A DNA stretch of 64,000 nt, from the NCBI RefSeq assembly GCF_014284335.1, contig NZ_JACOGF010000020.1, forward strand, positions 1 to 64,000, written 5' to 3'. This document shows positions 35,136 through 44,405 of this stretch, in pieces. The number at the start of each line of letters is the position of its first letter. The stretch's first letter is position 1. The notes beneath the pieces are model-generated. The model was not told where the DNA came from, made no database searches, and saw nothing but the letters and a program-made list of their open reading frames with translations. The position numbers and the translations under genes are program-made. The stretch comes from Undibacterium hunanense. GTDB taxonomy: Bacteria > Pseudomonadota > Gammaproteobacteria > Burkholderiales > Burkholderiaceae_D.

Positions 35136-36107
35136 TTATTCTTTATCCAGCGGCAGGCGTGTCATTAAAAAACTCAGGAATGCCGCGACACGCGGGGCGA
35201 TGGCTTCCTGTTTGTAAAACACGGCCCACACCGGCTGAGACCAGGGCAAAGCCTTACTGGCCAATACCGGTACCAGGCGACCATGGGCGCGATCTGCCGT
35301 GGTCATAAAATCTGCCAGACAGACAATGCCTGCCCCGCTCAACGCCAGATGGCGCAGGGTTTCGCCGTTTGATGCGCTGACTGTTGCATCGATCACCAGA
35401 CCACCCTGCCTGCCTAATGGATCAAAATCGGGGTCAAAATCAGGATCAAAATCGGGATCAGAATCAGAATTGGAATTGGAATTTGCAGTTGAACCGGCCA
35501 GCGGCCAGGTGTTCAGGCTGGCAGGTGTGGTAAAGCCTAGCAGGCGATGGTGTTGCAGGTCGCTCACTTCTTTCGGTTCACCATGACGCGCCAGATAATG
35601 CGGCGCTGCCACCACACGCAGGCGGCTATTGCCCAGGCGACGTGCATGCAGGCTGGAATCGGTCAGGTTACCGATGCGTATGGCAAGGTCGGCACGCTCT
35701 TCGATCAGGTCAACAAAGGTTTCGCCACTGACCAGTTCCAGCCGTATCAGCGGATAGGCATCCATAAAATCGGCCACCAGCGGTGCGAGCAAATGATCAA
35801 GTGTAGGCGTGGCTGCATTTACCCTGACCAGGCCAGACGGTTGTGACAATCTGGCCGTTAATTGATCTTCGGTATCTTGCAGGTCGGCCAGCAGCTTTCT
35901 CGCCCTTTGCAGGAGCCATGTTCCCTCTTCCGTCAAATCCAGCCGGCGCGTGGTGCGGGTCATGAGAGTCATGCCCAGCTGTGTTTCCAGCCGCGACATG
36001 CTGCGACTGATGCCGGACGGCGTCTGGCCCAGTCGCTCCGCCGCTGCAGAAAACGAGCCGGTATCAACGACGGCGACAAAGGCAGTGAGTACATCCAGAC
36101 CTAGCAT
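35136..36107 (-). CDS. LysR-family regulator with in-frame acidic tandem-repeat insert
   Basis: A 323-residue LTTR with a normal DNA-binding domain (GSFSAAAERLGQTPSGISRSMSRLE) and effector domain. Between STAN and LGRQGG it carries an Asn/Ser then Asp-Pro-Asp-Phe repeat of about 20 residues, encoded by five 12-base units at 35421-35480. This lies in the effector domain, where relatives have a short loop. The gene is divergent from an MFS transporter, its probable target. Confidence 0.9.
   Translation of the reverse strand: MLGLDVLTAFVAVVDTGSFSAAAERLGQTPSGISRSMSRLETQLGMTLMTRTTRRLDLTEEGTWLLQRARKLLADLQDTEDQLTARLSQPSGLVRVNAATPTLDHLLAPLVADFMDAYPLIRLELVSGETFVDLIEERADLAIRIGNLTDSSLHARRLGNSRLRVVAAPHYLARHGEPKEVSDLQHHRLLGFTTPASLNTWPLAGSTANSNSNSDSDPDFDPDFDPDFDPLGRQGGLVIDATVSASNGETLRHLALSGAGIVCLADFMTTADRAHGRLVPVLASKALPWSQPVWAVFYKQEAIAPRVAAFLSFLMTRLPLDKE
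35421..35480. repeat. 12-base tandem repeat inside LysR gene
   Basis: ATCAAAATCGGG-type units repeated five times with some drift. The unit length is a multiple of three, so copy-number change would keep the frame and alter the length of an acidic loop. Confidence 0.85.
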
Positions 36108-36189
36108 TAGTGACTCCCAGTCAAAAGTCTAGTGTAACCGCAGGCATTTTTCTTTGCAGCATCAAACTGCACAATGTGGGCTGTTTTAG

Positions 36190-36222
36190 TCTATTCATGA
36201 TCTATTCAGGATTTATTCAGGA
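36190..36222 (+). repeat. Three 11-base direct repeats upstream of MFS gene
   Basis: TCTATTCATGA, TCTATTCAGGA and TTTATTCAGGA stand head to tail and end in the ribosome-binding sequence CAGGAG, six bases before the ATG. The period equals about one helical turn. Confidence 0.8.
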
Positions 36223-36228
36223 GCCACT

Positions 36229-37434
36229 ATGCCTCTCGCCTTATGGGCGCTCACTCTCAGCGCCTTTGCCATCGGTACGACAGAATTCGTGATTGTCGGC
36301 CTGATCCCCACCATTGCCGACAGCCTGCAGGTGTCGGTTCCTTCGGCTGGCCTGCTGGTCAGCCTGTACGCCATGGGTGTAGCCGTTGGCGCACCAGTCC
36401 TGACGGCACTGACTGGGCGCCTGCCACGCAAGCAATTGCTGCTGGGTCTGATGGCCTTGTTCACCATCGGTAACCTGGTCGCCTGGATGGCCCCCGGCTA
36501 CCATGCGCTGATGGCTGCCCGTGTCCTGACCGGGCTGGCCCATGGCGTGTTCTTTTCCATCGGGTCTACCATCGCTACTGGCCTGGTACCCAAAGAAAAA
36601 GCTGCCAGCGCCATTGCCCTGATGTTTACCGGTCTGACCGTGGCACTGGTGACAGGCGTGCCGCTGGGCACCTTCATCGGTCAGCATTTTGGTTGGCAGG
36701 CGACCTTTCTGGCCGTGTCTTTGCTGGGTGTGATTGCCTTTATCGGCAGCTGGATACTGATACCCGGCCATATTGCCAGCGCTGCTCCGGCTTTATTACT
36801 GACCCAACTGGCGGTTCTGAAAAAGCCGCGCCTGTTACTGGTGTATGCCATGACGGCGCTGGGTTATGGCGGCACTTTTATCACATTTACGTATCTGGCA
36901 CCAATACTGCAAGACATCAGCGGGTTTTCACCTTCGGCCGTGGGTCTGGTGATGCTGGTGTATGGGGTATCGGTTTCCGTGGGCAATATTTGGGGTGGCA
37001 AACTGGCTGATAAAAAAGGCCCCATACGTGCCCTGCAAATTATTTTTGCCCTGCTGGCTGTGGTCTTGCTGGTGCTGACCTTCACTGCACACAACAAGTG
37101 GCTGGCATTGCTGACAGTATTGGCCTGGGGTGCGGTTGCTTTTGGCAATGTGCCGGGTTTGCAAGTGTATGTGGTACAGCGTGCAGAACGCGATGCACCA
37201 CAAGCCATTGATGTAGCGTCCGGCCTGAACATTGCTGCTTTCAACGTCGGCATAGCCGCCGGTGCCTGGGCCGGTGGCCTGATCGTCAGCCGCTTCGGCC
37301 TGATGACCACGCCATGGATAGGTGCACTGGTGGTTGTCGGTGCCTGGGCCCTGACGACACTGGCAGGACGCCTGGACCGGGCAGATGGTGTAGCGGATAA
37401 ACCAGTCAATCTGGGTGCAGTAGCCATGCATTGA
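36229..37434 (+). CDS. MFS transporter (AraJ/YdhP-like drug or sugar efflux)
   Basis: A 401-residue, 12-helix permease beginning MPLALWALTLSAFAIGTTEF, with VGLIPTIADSL and the loop motif GRLPRKQLLLGLM. It belongs to the DHA1-like efflux group that includes AraJ and YdhP. GTTEF in helix 1 is the signature of this group. CAGGAG sits five bases before the start, within an 11-base tandem repeat. It is divergent from the LysR gene. Confidence 0.93.
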   Translation: MPLALWALTLSAFAIGTTEFVIVGLIPTIADSLQVSVPSAGLLVSLYAMGVAVGAPVLTALTGRLPRKQLLLGLMALFTIGNLVAWMAPGYHALMAARVLTGLAHGVFFSIGSTIATGLVPKEKAASAIALMFTGLTVALVTGVPLGTFIGQHFGWQATFLAVSLLGVIAFIGSWILIPGHIASAAPALLLTQLAVLKKPRLLLVYAMTALGYGGTFITFTYLAPILQDISGFSPSAVGLVMLVYGVSVSVGNIWGGKLADKKGPIRALQIIFALLAVVLLVLTFTAHNKWLALLTVLAWGAVAFGNVPGLQVYVVQRAERDAPQAIDVASGLNIAAFNVGIAAGAWAGGLIVSRFGLMTTPWIGALVVVGAWALTTLAGRLDRADGVADKPVNLGAVAMH

Positions 37435-37441
37435 TGTGGTA

Positions 37442-37563
37442 GGCAGCCGCTCGTCAAGTTCGAGATATAGTGTTTAAAACATCGCGTTTTAAATATCCCG
37501 TTTTAAATATATCGTTTCGTATTTCAAACTTGGCAAACTTGGCAAACCGAGCAAGCGGCTGCC
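37442..37563. repeat. Inverted-repeat ends around short direct repeats
   Basis: GGCAGCCGCT (37442-37451) and AGCGGCTGCC (37554-37563) are perfect inverses. They enclose two copies of CGTTTTAAATAT and two of CTTGGCAAA. It lies between the MFS gene and the metalloprotease gene and may be a small mobile element or a weak terminator. Confidence 0.45.
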
Positions 37564-37638
37564 GTTAAAATTTTACTTTTATCCATGTTGAAGCGCTAAA
37601 CTGGCAGTCAATCTCCAACGCTTATTGATGACGCCAAC

Positions 37639-38436
37639 GTGAAACGCATGCCTACCTATCGCCATCTGCTGACGCAGTACGCCCGGTTCTTGAAGTTTGC
37701 TGGCCTGGCCGCCATACTGGTCGGCGCTGCGGCAATCCGTGCAGAAGAAACAGCCCCCGCAACAGAATGCAGCAAACTCATCCCGCCTGAATATCAATGG
37801 CAGCCGCTGGACTGGTCGCAATTACATGCAGCCAGCCTGCCGCGTGAATTGCGCATATTCCCAAACCAGCAGCCAGGCTGCGAGGCCAACGAGGCAATGT
37901 GCACGGCAGCAGAAAGCAACAGGCTGATAGGCATCCATGTGGACGTGTATTTCAAAGACTCCGCCATCTGGAACAGGCCGGAACAATTGTTGCCTTACAT
38001 GGAACTGGTCAACCGTTACTATCAGCAGGCGCGTATTGTCTTCCATTTCAGGTTCAAACCTGCGACAGAGATACCAGCATGGAATGACAACATCAACCAG
38101 TTGTCCGTCATTTTTGCAGCAGCCATGCCCAATCCGGCAGGCACGGTTGCGGATGCCTTTGGCAATCTGCCCGCCGGTAAGGCGGTATTCAATGATGTGC
38201 TGATGAACCGTCCGGACAGACACGCCAATCGCTATTTCGCTATGGGCAAACCGCTAGGGCATGAGCTGGGCCATGTGCTTGGCCTGGCGCATACGCAGGA
38301 CAAGGCATTGTTGATGACGCAAGGCACCTCACCACAGAATGCACTCGTCATCACGCCTGAGCAGGCCCTGATCATGCGGGTAATGGCATTGCAGCGTTTT
38401 GGCGGGGTGTTTGAAGCGGTCAGCGCGTGTAATTAA
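37639..38436 (+). CDS. Exported zincin-like metalloprotease
   Basis: A 265-residue protein with an N-terminal hydrophobic segment (FLKFAGLAAILVGAAAIRAEE). The zinc motif HELGHVLGLAH occurs near residue 210, the HExxHxxGxxH arrangement of metzincin-like and related peptidases, followed by LLMTQGTSPQNALVITPEQA. This suggests a small secreted or periplasmic metalloprotease. The start is a GTG at 37639 or an ATG three codons later. It appears monocistronic. Confidence 0.8.
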   Translation: MKRMPTYRHLLTQYARFLKFAGLAAILVGAAAIRAEETAPATECSKLIPPEYQWQPLDWSQLHAASLPRELRIFPNQQPGCEANEAMCTAAESNRLIGIHVDVYFKDSAIWNRPEQLLPYMELVNRYYQQARIVFHFRFKPATEIPAWNDNINQLSVIFAAAMPNPAGTVADAFGNLPAGKAVFNDVLMNRPDRHANRYFAMGKPLGHELGHVLGLAHTQDKALLMTQGTSPQNALVITPEQALIMRVMALQRFGGVFEAVSACN

Positions 38437-38466
38437 GATGGTGGCAATAAAGAGATAACACAAATT

Positions 38467-38530
38467 GGTGCGCGTGGCGCACCCTACTCCGTAGCAATTT
38501 TACGTTTTTCGTAGTGCGCCACGCGCACCG
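38467..38530. repeat. REP-like palindromic repeat, copy 8 (dimer)
   Basis: GGTGCGCGTGGCGCACCCTAC and an inverted module with one lost G flank a spacer identical to that at 24782-24808 in inverse orientation. It lies between the converging metalloprotease and hydrolase genes. Confidence 0.78.
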
Positions 38531-38590
38531 ATCAAGCGATATCCGCATCGAAAACGTGTCTTCAAAACCCCATCATCGAACAAGGATGTT

Positions 38591-39772
38591 TCAAGGATAC
38601 ACCACCTTGCACGTCGCCCCTTTTCCAACTTCACCAACTGCAACACCAAACACCGCCTGCATGCCGCACTGTGACCCGAACATGCGTTCCTGGTCGTGGC
38701 CAACACCGTTCACTTCCAGATAGCGGTGCATGGACATCACCGGCGGAATGGCCACCGGCAATGACAAAGCCGGGTTGGTCGTTGCACCAGCTTTGGGTTC
38801 TGCCTTTGCCTGCACCTTGCTGTTGACCTGCGCAGCCAGTTGCGTATCAAGCATGGCTTCGTAACGCCAGTATCCGCGTGCACGTTCCAGGCGATTGGGG
38901 CCTTCTGCTTCGGCACCGCAGGATTTATCCAGCACACGGTGATTCGGGTCATTGTCGCTGGTACCTGCCAGGTAAGTGACCTGACGTTTCTGATAGCGCC
39001 GGTACAGCTCATCACCATTCATCTTGTTGGCATACGCCACCATGTGCTGCATGCCATAGCGGTAATCATCATAATTGGCGCACAGGGCCGTGTCATACGG
39101 GGCAAACCCCTTGACACCGGGGCGGTCTGGCGTAAAGTACAGATACGAAGACGGATTCGCCACCACATACTGCACATCCAGCCCCTGACTACGCAGGCGG
39201 TCGTCAACATGATTGAGCACAGCATAACGATGTATCAATTGCGCGCCACCAGAATGACCGGCAAAGGTGATCTTGCTGATCAGCGGAAAACGTTTTTTGT
39301 CCGCCACCATCAGCGCCAGATCATCCATCACACGCAGGGAACTTAACTCTGCAGGCACAGCTGCGGCAGGCAGCGCCGCATCACCACCGGTCCAACCCTG
39401 CACGGTCCATACCGGCATGCCGGTAAAACCTTTGTCCGCATCTGGCGTACCAGGGAAATTGGGGGCAATAATCAACACATCCTGCCCGGACCTGCCAGCC
39501 GCTTTCAGCAAGTTCATGGCAGCGGCATAATAATCATCGCCATTACGCTGTATGCCATGCTGGACAAAAATCACTTCACGGATTTTATTGTTATCTTTGC
39601 CGCCATCTGTGACCAGATCGTGATTGGCATAGACAGGGAAATCATAACCTGTCAAATGTACGCGCTGCCATGCTGGTGCGCTGGTGGTTTCTGCGGCAAG
39701 GGTGGCCGTGCTGACGGTGTAGCCTGTAGCGGTCAATAGCAAGGCGGTGAAGGCGTGTCTGAACAGGTGCAT
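38591..39772 (-). CDS. Exported alpha/beta-hydrolase
   Basis: A 393-residue protein with a signal peptide (to about residue 27). It has a VIFVQHGIQRNGDDYY oxyanion region, the nucleophile elbow FAGHSGGAQLIHRY, and a C-terminal VNGVGHDQERMF with the likely catalytic His. Cys pairs near residues 290 and 370 may form disulfides. It resembles PHB-depolymerase or feruloyl-esterase-like hydrolases. It neighbours the DUF4157 protein B gene on the same strand, with 110 bases between them. Confidence 0.85.
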   Translation of the reverse strand: MHLFRHAFTALLLTATGYTVSTATLAAETTSAPAWQRVHLTGYDFPVYANHDLVTDGGKDNNKIREVIFVQHGIQRNGDDYYAAAMNLLKAAGRSGQDVLIIAPNFPGTPDADKGFTGMPVWTVQGWTGGDAALPAAAVPAELSSLRVMDDLALMVADKKRFPLISKITFAGHSGGAQLIHRYAVLNHVDDRLRSQGLDVQYVVANPSSYLYFTPDRPGVKGFAPYDTALCANYDDYRYGMQHMVAYANKMNGDELYRRYQKRQVTYLAGTSDNDPNHRVLDKSCGAEAEGPNRLERARGYWRYEAMLDTQLAAQVNSKVQAKAEPKAGATTNPALSLPVAIPPVMSMHRYLEVNGVGHDQERMFGSQCGMQAVFGVAVGEVGKGATCKVVYP

Positions 39773-39883
39773 GGTGGTCCTTTTATCATCTCAACATTCA
39801 TCCTTGGATGATAACATTGTCCCGGTGTTAGAAAATACCCTGCCATGACACAGTCTTCGTCGCTGCACTTTGCAGTATCAAAT

Positions 39884-41605
39884 TCACTTTAAGGCTTTGA
39901 TAAAACTATCTCGATGAACAAGACGATATTTCTTACTACCTTTTATCTTCTCCATATCATTGACATGTGTTTCACCGACCTTCCATACACCTTTGCCAGT
40001 AGCAGCGTTTGCAGCCTCATGCATATTTTCTGAGCGCTGCTGAGTAATATCTGGTTCGTCGAGGAAGGGGGACCTTATCGATTGTTTTCCAAATTTTCCA
40101 ATATCGTCCGCTATTTCCATCACATTATATACAACGTCGTCGTATCTACTTACTGCATCGTGGGCCTCCAGACCCTGTAAAACTGTATTATGTCTGCTTG
40201 ACAATGGAGACAGCAATTTTGCCCATAAGATATATTCCCTCATATTGAGTTTGCCAGCAAAGGGGGATTTTTTCTTCCTGAACAGAGCGTTAATTGAAGA
40301 AATTTCTGCTTTCATTCCATTCATGAAACGATTTTCACCTGCCTTCATAGATTCGATCAGCTTGGCAACAATTTCACTTTTCTTTGTAGTCGTCAGATTC
40401 TGCATCAAAGCAAAATCCAGGGCAGATATTGACAATCTCTCGTAAAAATCCTTGGACCGGTAGACCAGATCTGCCATTCTCAAATATTTGTCATCGCCCC
40501 AATCGTCATCAGTGCTCAACGCAAATTGCTCTTCTCCCCAATACCCGGCATCTTCACCCAGAATACGCTTGGTGTAGTTTGTTTCAGCAAGTCGCTGGGG
40601 ATTTGATTCATCGTGGTTTTCACCGACAACATTCAACTTGCCCGTAGTCAAAGGACTCGCGCCCATCAAGTAACTGATGATTTTAGAAACACTCCAGATG
40701 GCCGCTACCGTTGCAATAGCAGTCAGCGCAAAATACAGCGTGGTGGGTGCCATACCCAGGGCCGCAGCCACACTGGCAAAGTTTGCTTCCACACCGAAAT
40801 ACAAGGCCAGCCGCTGCAAGGTTTCACCATACATCTGGACCGGTGCAGAACTACCCTGTGCCGCATTGACCGTCACTAGCTGGCGTGAAGCACCAGCTGT
40901 TGCTGTTGCGTCGACGGTATCCACGTGCATGCCTGCATGCTGCCCACCCTGTCCGGCAAACAGGTTGGCACCAGCACTCAGGGCCTTCGCCCCCATCACA
41001 TCCGCCTCAGCTTCCAGACCCACATCGTCATTCACTGCCACGCCCTGCTTCATCTGCATGGTGGGCCTGACACGCCCCTGGGCCTGTTGCACCACATGCC
41101 AGGCTTCATGTGGCACGTGCTGCTCTTGCCCGGGCGCTACATGGATTTCGCTGCCCTGCGCATAGGCATGGGCGTTCAGTTGCGCTGGTTTGCCGGAGTT
41201 GTAGTTGACCTTGACATGGTCCATGCTCATGCCGGACAGGGATTCTATGCCCGCCTTGAGTTGATTTGGCAGGCCAGTATGATTGGCTTGGGGTGCGGCT
41301 TGCGCAGCGAATTGGGCAGTACCACGGTCAGTAGATTTTTTTTGCAGCGATTCTTCGTCTTGCGCTTTTTGCAGCATCGCTTTATCCATCATTGCCTGCA
41401 CCGCTTTAAGCTGCATAGCGCGAGGGCTGTTTTGCATCATGTGACTATACGCTTTAAGCTGCCTGGCTTGCGGGCGACGATCAACAAATCCAGACGCACC
41501 TTCATCTATGCTTTGTTGGGTCAATGGCGCGCCACGGCGCTGAGCAAGTGCCCCTTGCCGGACTTGATCGACGGCCTTCCGACTTTGATAACTTTGCTCA
41601 GACAT
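39884..41605 (-). CDS. DUF4157 protein B, eCIS-type cargo with hydrophobic segment and paired GxxH payload
   Basis: A 573-residue protein. Residues 42-72 repeat an ARQLKA/AMQLKA motif. Residues 110-210 are a DUF4157 module with HEAWH at 166-170, close in sequence to protein C. After a spacer, a hydrophobic segment (about 286-314) precedes a payload beginning [12 protein letters not shown] and ending [13 protein letters not shown]. The two GxxH motifs (328-331, 544-547) frame the domain, as in the TIKI/TraB/EreA-like group, but I cannot confirm that assignment. No signal peptide is seen. Confidence 0.8.
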   Translation of the reverse strand: MSEQSYQSRKAVDQVRQGALAQRRGAPLTQQSIDEGASGFVDRRPQARQLKAYSHMMQNSPRAMQLKAVQAMMDKAMLQKAQDEESLQKKSTDRGTAQFAAQAAPQANHTGLPNQLKAGIESLSGMSMDHVKVNYNSGKPAQLNAHAYAQGSEIHVAPGQEQHVPHEAWHVVQQAQGRVRPTMQMKQGVAVNDDVGLEAEADVMGAKALSAGANLFAGQGGQHAGMHVDTVDATATAGASRQLVTVNAAQGSSAPVQMYGETLQRLALYFGVEANFASVAAALGMAPTTLYFALTAIATVAAIWSVSKIISYLMGASPLTTGKLNVVGENHDESNPQRLAETNYTKRILGEDAGYWGEEQFALSTDDDWGDDKYLRMADLVYRSKDFYERLSISALDFALMQNLTTTKKSEIVAKLIESMKAGENRFMNGMKAEISSINALFRKKKSPFAGKLNMREYILWAKLLSPLSSRHNTVLQGLEAHDAVSRYDDVVYNVMEIADDIGKFGKQSIRSPFLDEPDITQQRSENMHEAANAATGKGVWKVGETHVNDMEKIKGSKKYRLVHRDSFIKALK

Positions 41606-41723
41606 GGCATTCCTATCAGCAAGTTCACAATGACATTTGTTTAACTATTCTAACAAATAAATGCTACTGACTAAGAAACTTTTCACTTTTCGGCTACAAA
41701 GCAGCCAGACAGAACAACACGTC

Positions 41724-42359
41724 CTACCAATTCAAGCCCATCACCAGGCCACACAACAGCAAGCCGCCGCCACAGATTTTTTGAATGCCGCCAGCTTGTA
41801 GTCTGCGCAGCCAGCCTGATGAAGACTGTTGTGACAGCCGTTTATTGGCCCATGTAAGCAGGCTGCATAACAGCACAAAATACAGTACGTTGATGCTCTC
41901 AAAAACCAACCCCAGCATGACAAACCCTTGCACGACACTGCTTTGTGACGCAGGAATAAACAAGGGGAAAAATGTGCTGAAAAACAAAACCGGCTTGGGA
42001 TTGCTGATCGTCATCAGCAGGCCTCTGGTAAAGCCTGCATGCGCTGGGCTGGGTTGCTGCGCAGGTGCCGCACTACTTCGCAATATTGCTATACCCAGAT
42101 ACAGCAAGTAAGCTGCCCCCAGCACACGCATCGCTGGCAATAGCCAGGGCAGGCTTTGCATCAATACCGCAAAACCTGCCGCCGATAAGGTGATCAGCAA
42201 TACATCGCCACAGACAATTCCAGCCACTGCCACTATCAAGACAGCGCGCCGGCCTGACTGTCTGGCCTGCCCGGCCACCAGCAAAGTCGCCGGTCCGGGT
42301 ATGACAATGACCAGACTGGCGGCCAGTATGAAACTAAAGAGCGTGGATAGTTCAGGCAT
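41724..42359 (-). CDS. LysE-family amino-acid exporter
   Basis: A 211-residue, six-helix protein beginning LSTLFSFILAASLVIVIPGPATL, with the PGP signature of the LysE/RhtB family, then GLLMTISNPKPVLFFSTFFP. It exports amino acids or related compounds. A G-rich ribosome site precedes the ATG. Its start overlaps the upstream epimerase reading frame by 124 bases as sequenced, or by a few bases if a G-run in front of it is one base shorter. Confidence 0.92.
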   Translation of the reverse strand: MPELSTLFSFILAASLVIVIPGPATLLVAGQARQSGRRAVLIVAVAGIVCGDVLLITLSAAGFAVLMQSLPWLLPAMRVLGAAYLLYLGIAILRSSAAPAQQPSPAHAGFTRGLLMTISNPKPVLFFSTFFPLFIPASQSSVVQGFVMLGLVFESINVLYFVLLCSLLTWANKRLSQQSSSGWLRRLQAGGIQKICGGGLLLCGLVMGLNW

Positions 42360-43297
42360 GTTGCGCCCCCCTGCCCTTCCAACAGTAGCTGCTGATGCAG
42401 ATCCAGTATCAGCCTGTCAAGCCAGGCATCGACATTGGAAAACTGATAGCCCAGGCCGCGTGCCCGCGCAGTATCCATCACATAATCATGTGCATAATCA
42501 AAAGGACTGTGCGCTGTGTTGTCACCGGCAATTTGCAATATGGCCGGTTTGCCCAGCAGGCGCGCGATGCGCTGAACCAGTTGCGGCGCAGACAGATTAC
42601 CCTGACAGGCGAGATTCAGCGGCCCCAAAAAATCTGCCATGCCTGCCCAGACCATGGCATCGACCACCGCAGCCACATTCAGGAATGAGGTATTGCCCGC
42701 ACCTGCCAGATGCAGCAGGGTTTGCTCCTGCATCACCTGCTGAACATAACTGGCCAGCCTGCCGGTAAAATCATCCTGCGCCGACAACACGTGAGCAATG
42801 CGCAATGTGGCGACCGGCAAACGGCCATCCTGCATCAGCACGGCTTCTGCCTGTAGTTTACCGGCGGCATAACTGACATCCGCCAGTGCAGGGTCACGCC
42901 ACGGATATTGCCAGTCGATGGCGACCTGGGTCAGATCCAGATCATCTTCCCGCAAGGGACGCAAGACCCGGCCCACTAGGTGGCGATAGGTTTCTATGGT
43001 GGATGACATGACATAGCGCCCGACCTTGCCGGCAAACACTTCCAGCGCAATTGCCGCATCCAGGGGGCTATAACACATCTGGTCAAACACCAGGTCATAA
43101 CTGGCATGGGCAAACACGGCCTGCATGGCTTGTTCGTCACGCCGGTCCACGCGCAGGCGTTGCACGGCATCGCCAAAGTCATCCGGGTTGCGGCCACGGG
43201 TGGCGATGGTGACCCTGTGCCCGTCTGCCAGCAGACGTCTGACCAGTTGTTTTCCAAAAAATCGCGTACCACCTATAATCAAGATATTCTTATGCAT
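42236..43297 (-). CDS. NAD-dependent epimerase/dehydratase-family protein, C-terminus shifted by a G6 run
   Basis: A 353-residue extended-SDR protein with the Rossmann motif ILIIGGTRFFGKQL, then THxx-like strands and AYxxxK replaced by SYAAGKLQAEAVL, resembling isoflavone-reductase/epimerase-like proteins. The last 40 residues (CLNYPRSLVSYW and on) are an out-of-frame reading of LysE. With five instead of six Gs at 42366-42371 it would end at a TGA at 42352-42354 that overlaps the LysE start codon region. So the sequenced form is frameshifted or the overlap is real. Confidence 0.82.
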   Translation of the reverse strand: MHKNILIIGGTRFFGKQLVRRLLADGHRVTIATRGRNPDDFGDAVQRLRVDRRDEQAMQAVFAHASYDLVFDQMCYSPLDAAIALEVFAGKVGRYVMSSTIETYRHLVGRVLRPLREDDLDLTQVAIDWQYPWRDPALADVSYAAGKLQAEAVLMQDGRLPVATLRIAHVLSAQDDFTGRLASYVQQVMQEQTLLHLAGAGNTSFLNVAAVVDAMVWAGMADFLGPLNLACQGNLSAPQLVQRIARLLGKPAILQIAGDNTAHSPFDYAHDYVMDTARARGLGYQFSNVDAWLDRLILDLHQQLLLEGQGGATCLNYPRSLVSYWPPVWSLSYPDRRLCWWPGRPDSQAGALS

Positions 43298-43374
43298 GAT
43301 TGTTCATCCTTCCCGTTTTCATTGACATGGGACGATGATGTTCCCACATAGAGCAAATGACAAACGAGCATTAC

Positions 43375-43394
43375 CATACTCATGAATAAGTATG
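43375..43394. promoter_or_regulatory. Candidate LysR-type operator in divergent region
   Basis: CATACT-N8-AGTATG lies 26 bases before the LysR gene at 43420 and 78 bases before the epimerase gene. This is a usual place for an LTTR site controlling both directions. Confidence 0.5.
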
Positions 43395-43419
43395 ACTAAT
43401 GCAAAGATGAAAGAAAAGG

Positions 43420-44349
43420 ATGAACGGACAATTACGTAACCTGTCGGTATTGCTGGACTTTGACTGCGCAGCACGCTGGTGCAGCTTCAAGCTGGCGGCG
43501 CATGAATTACACAAGACCCCGGCAGCCGTCAGCCAGAACATCAAACAGCTGGAACAGCAGTTAGGCTTTGCCCTGTTCGAGCGCCATGCGCGTCATTTGT
43601 CGATCACCGAAAAAGGGGCAGAGCTGGCCGACACTGTCAGCCATATGCTGCGTGATCTGCACGTCAAAATTGCCGCCCTGCGTGAAGACAGCAGCAATGA
43701 CAGCCTGCGCATTTCCTGCACCCATTCTTTCGCCATGAAATGGCTGGTGCCGCGCCTGCATCACTATACCCGCCTGCACCCCGGCATGGATATCCGCATC
43801 GATTCAAATGATACCGTCGTTGATCCGTCACAGGGGCAATGCGATATCGCCATCCGTCATCAGCTTTATACAGAGGGCGATACCGACAGCCTGCTGTGGC
43901 GCGAGCAATTGCTGCTGGCCTATAGTCCGGCTATATTGAATGACAAGGACAGGCAGGCACGCCAGCCGCCCGGTCTGAAACGCCTGTTGCGCTACCCATT
44001 GTTGTATGAAGGTACGCCTGAACACTGGATACGTTTGTTGCACAACCATGCCTTGCTGGACCAGCAACACGACTTTGCACAAAATTATAGCCATGCCGGT
44101 TTGCTGGTACAGGCTACCGTGGCCGCCCAGGGCGTGGCCCTGTTGCCTGCCGCCATTGCGTACGAAGACCTGCGCCAGGGCCACCTGCGTACACTGCCCA
44201 TGCCGCCTTCCATGGCGCCAGCATCCCGCTATTGCTATCGCATCGTCACGGCAAAAGGCAAGGCAGCGTCAGAAAAAATCAGCAACTTCGTGGCCTGGCT
44301 GCATGGCGAGATGCTTGCCATGCAGACCTACCTGAAACAAATGGAATAA
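43420..44349 (+). CDS. LysR-family regulator (GcvA-like)
   Basis: A 309-residue LTTR with the N-terminal WCSFKLAAHELHKTPAAVSQNIKQLEQQLGFALFERHARHLSITEKG typical of the GcvA group (quoted here in part only for the HTH: AAHELHKTPAAVSQNIK). It is divergent from the epimerase-LysE pair, which it probably controls. AAAGGATG provides the ribosome site. Confidence 0.92.
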   Translation: MNGQLRNLSVLLDFDCAARWCSFKLAAHELHKTPAAVSQNIKQLEQQLGFALFERHARHLSITEKGAELADTVSHMLRDLHVKIAALREDSSNDSLRISCTHSFAMKWLVPRLHHYTRLHPGMDIRIDSNDTVVDPSQGQCDIAIRHQLYTEGDTDSLLWREQLLLAYSPAILNDKDRQARQPPGLKRLLRYPLLYEGTPEHWIRLLHNHALLDQQHDFAQNYSHAGLLVQATVAAQGVALLPAAIAYEDLRQGHLRTLPMPPSMAPASRYCYRIVTAKGKAASEKISNFVAWLHGEMLAMQTYLKQME

Positions 44350-44405
44350 AACCCGTGCCTGCTCGCAGGCGCTGTATCAGCCTGGCGAGCTGCCCAGGTT
44401 TAATC

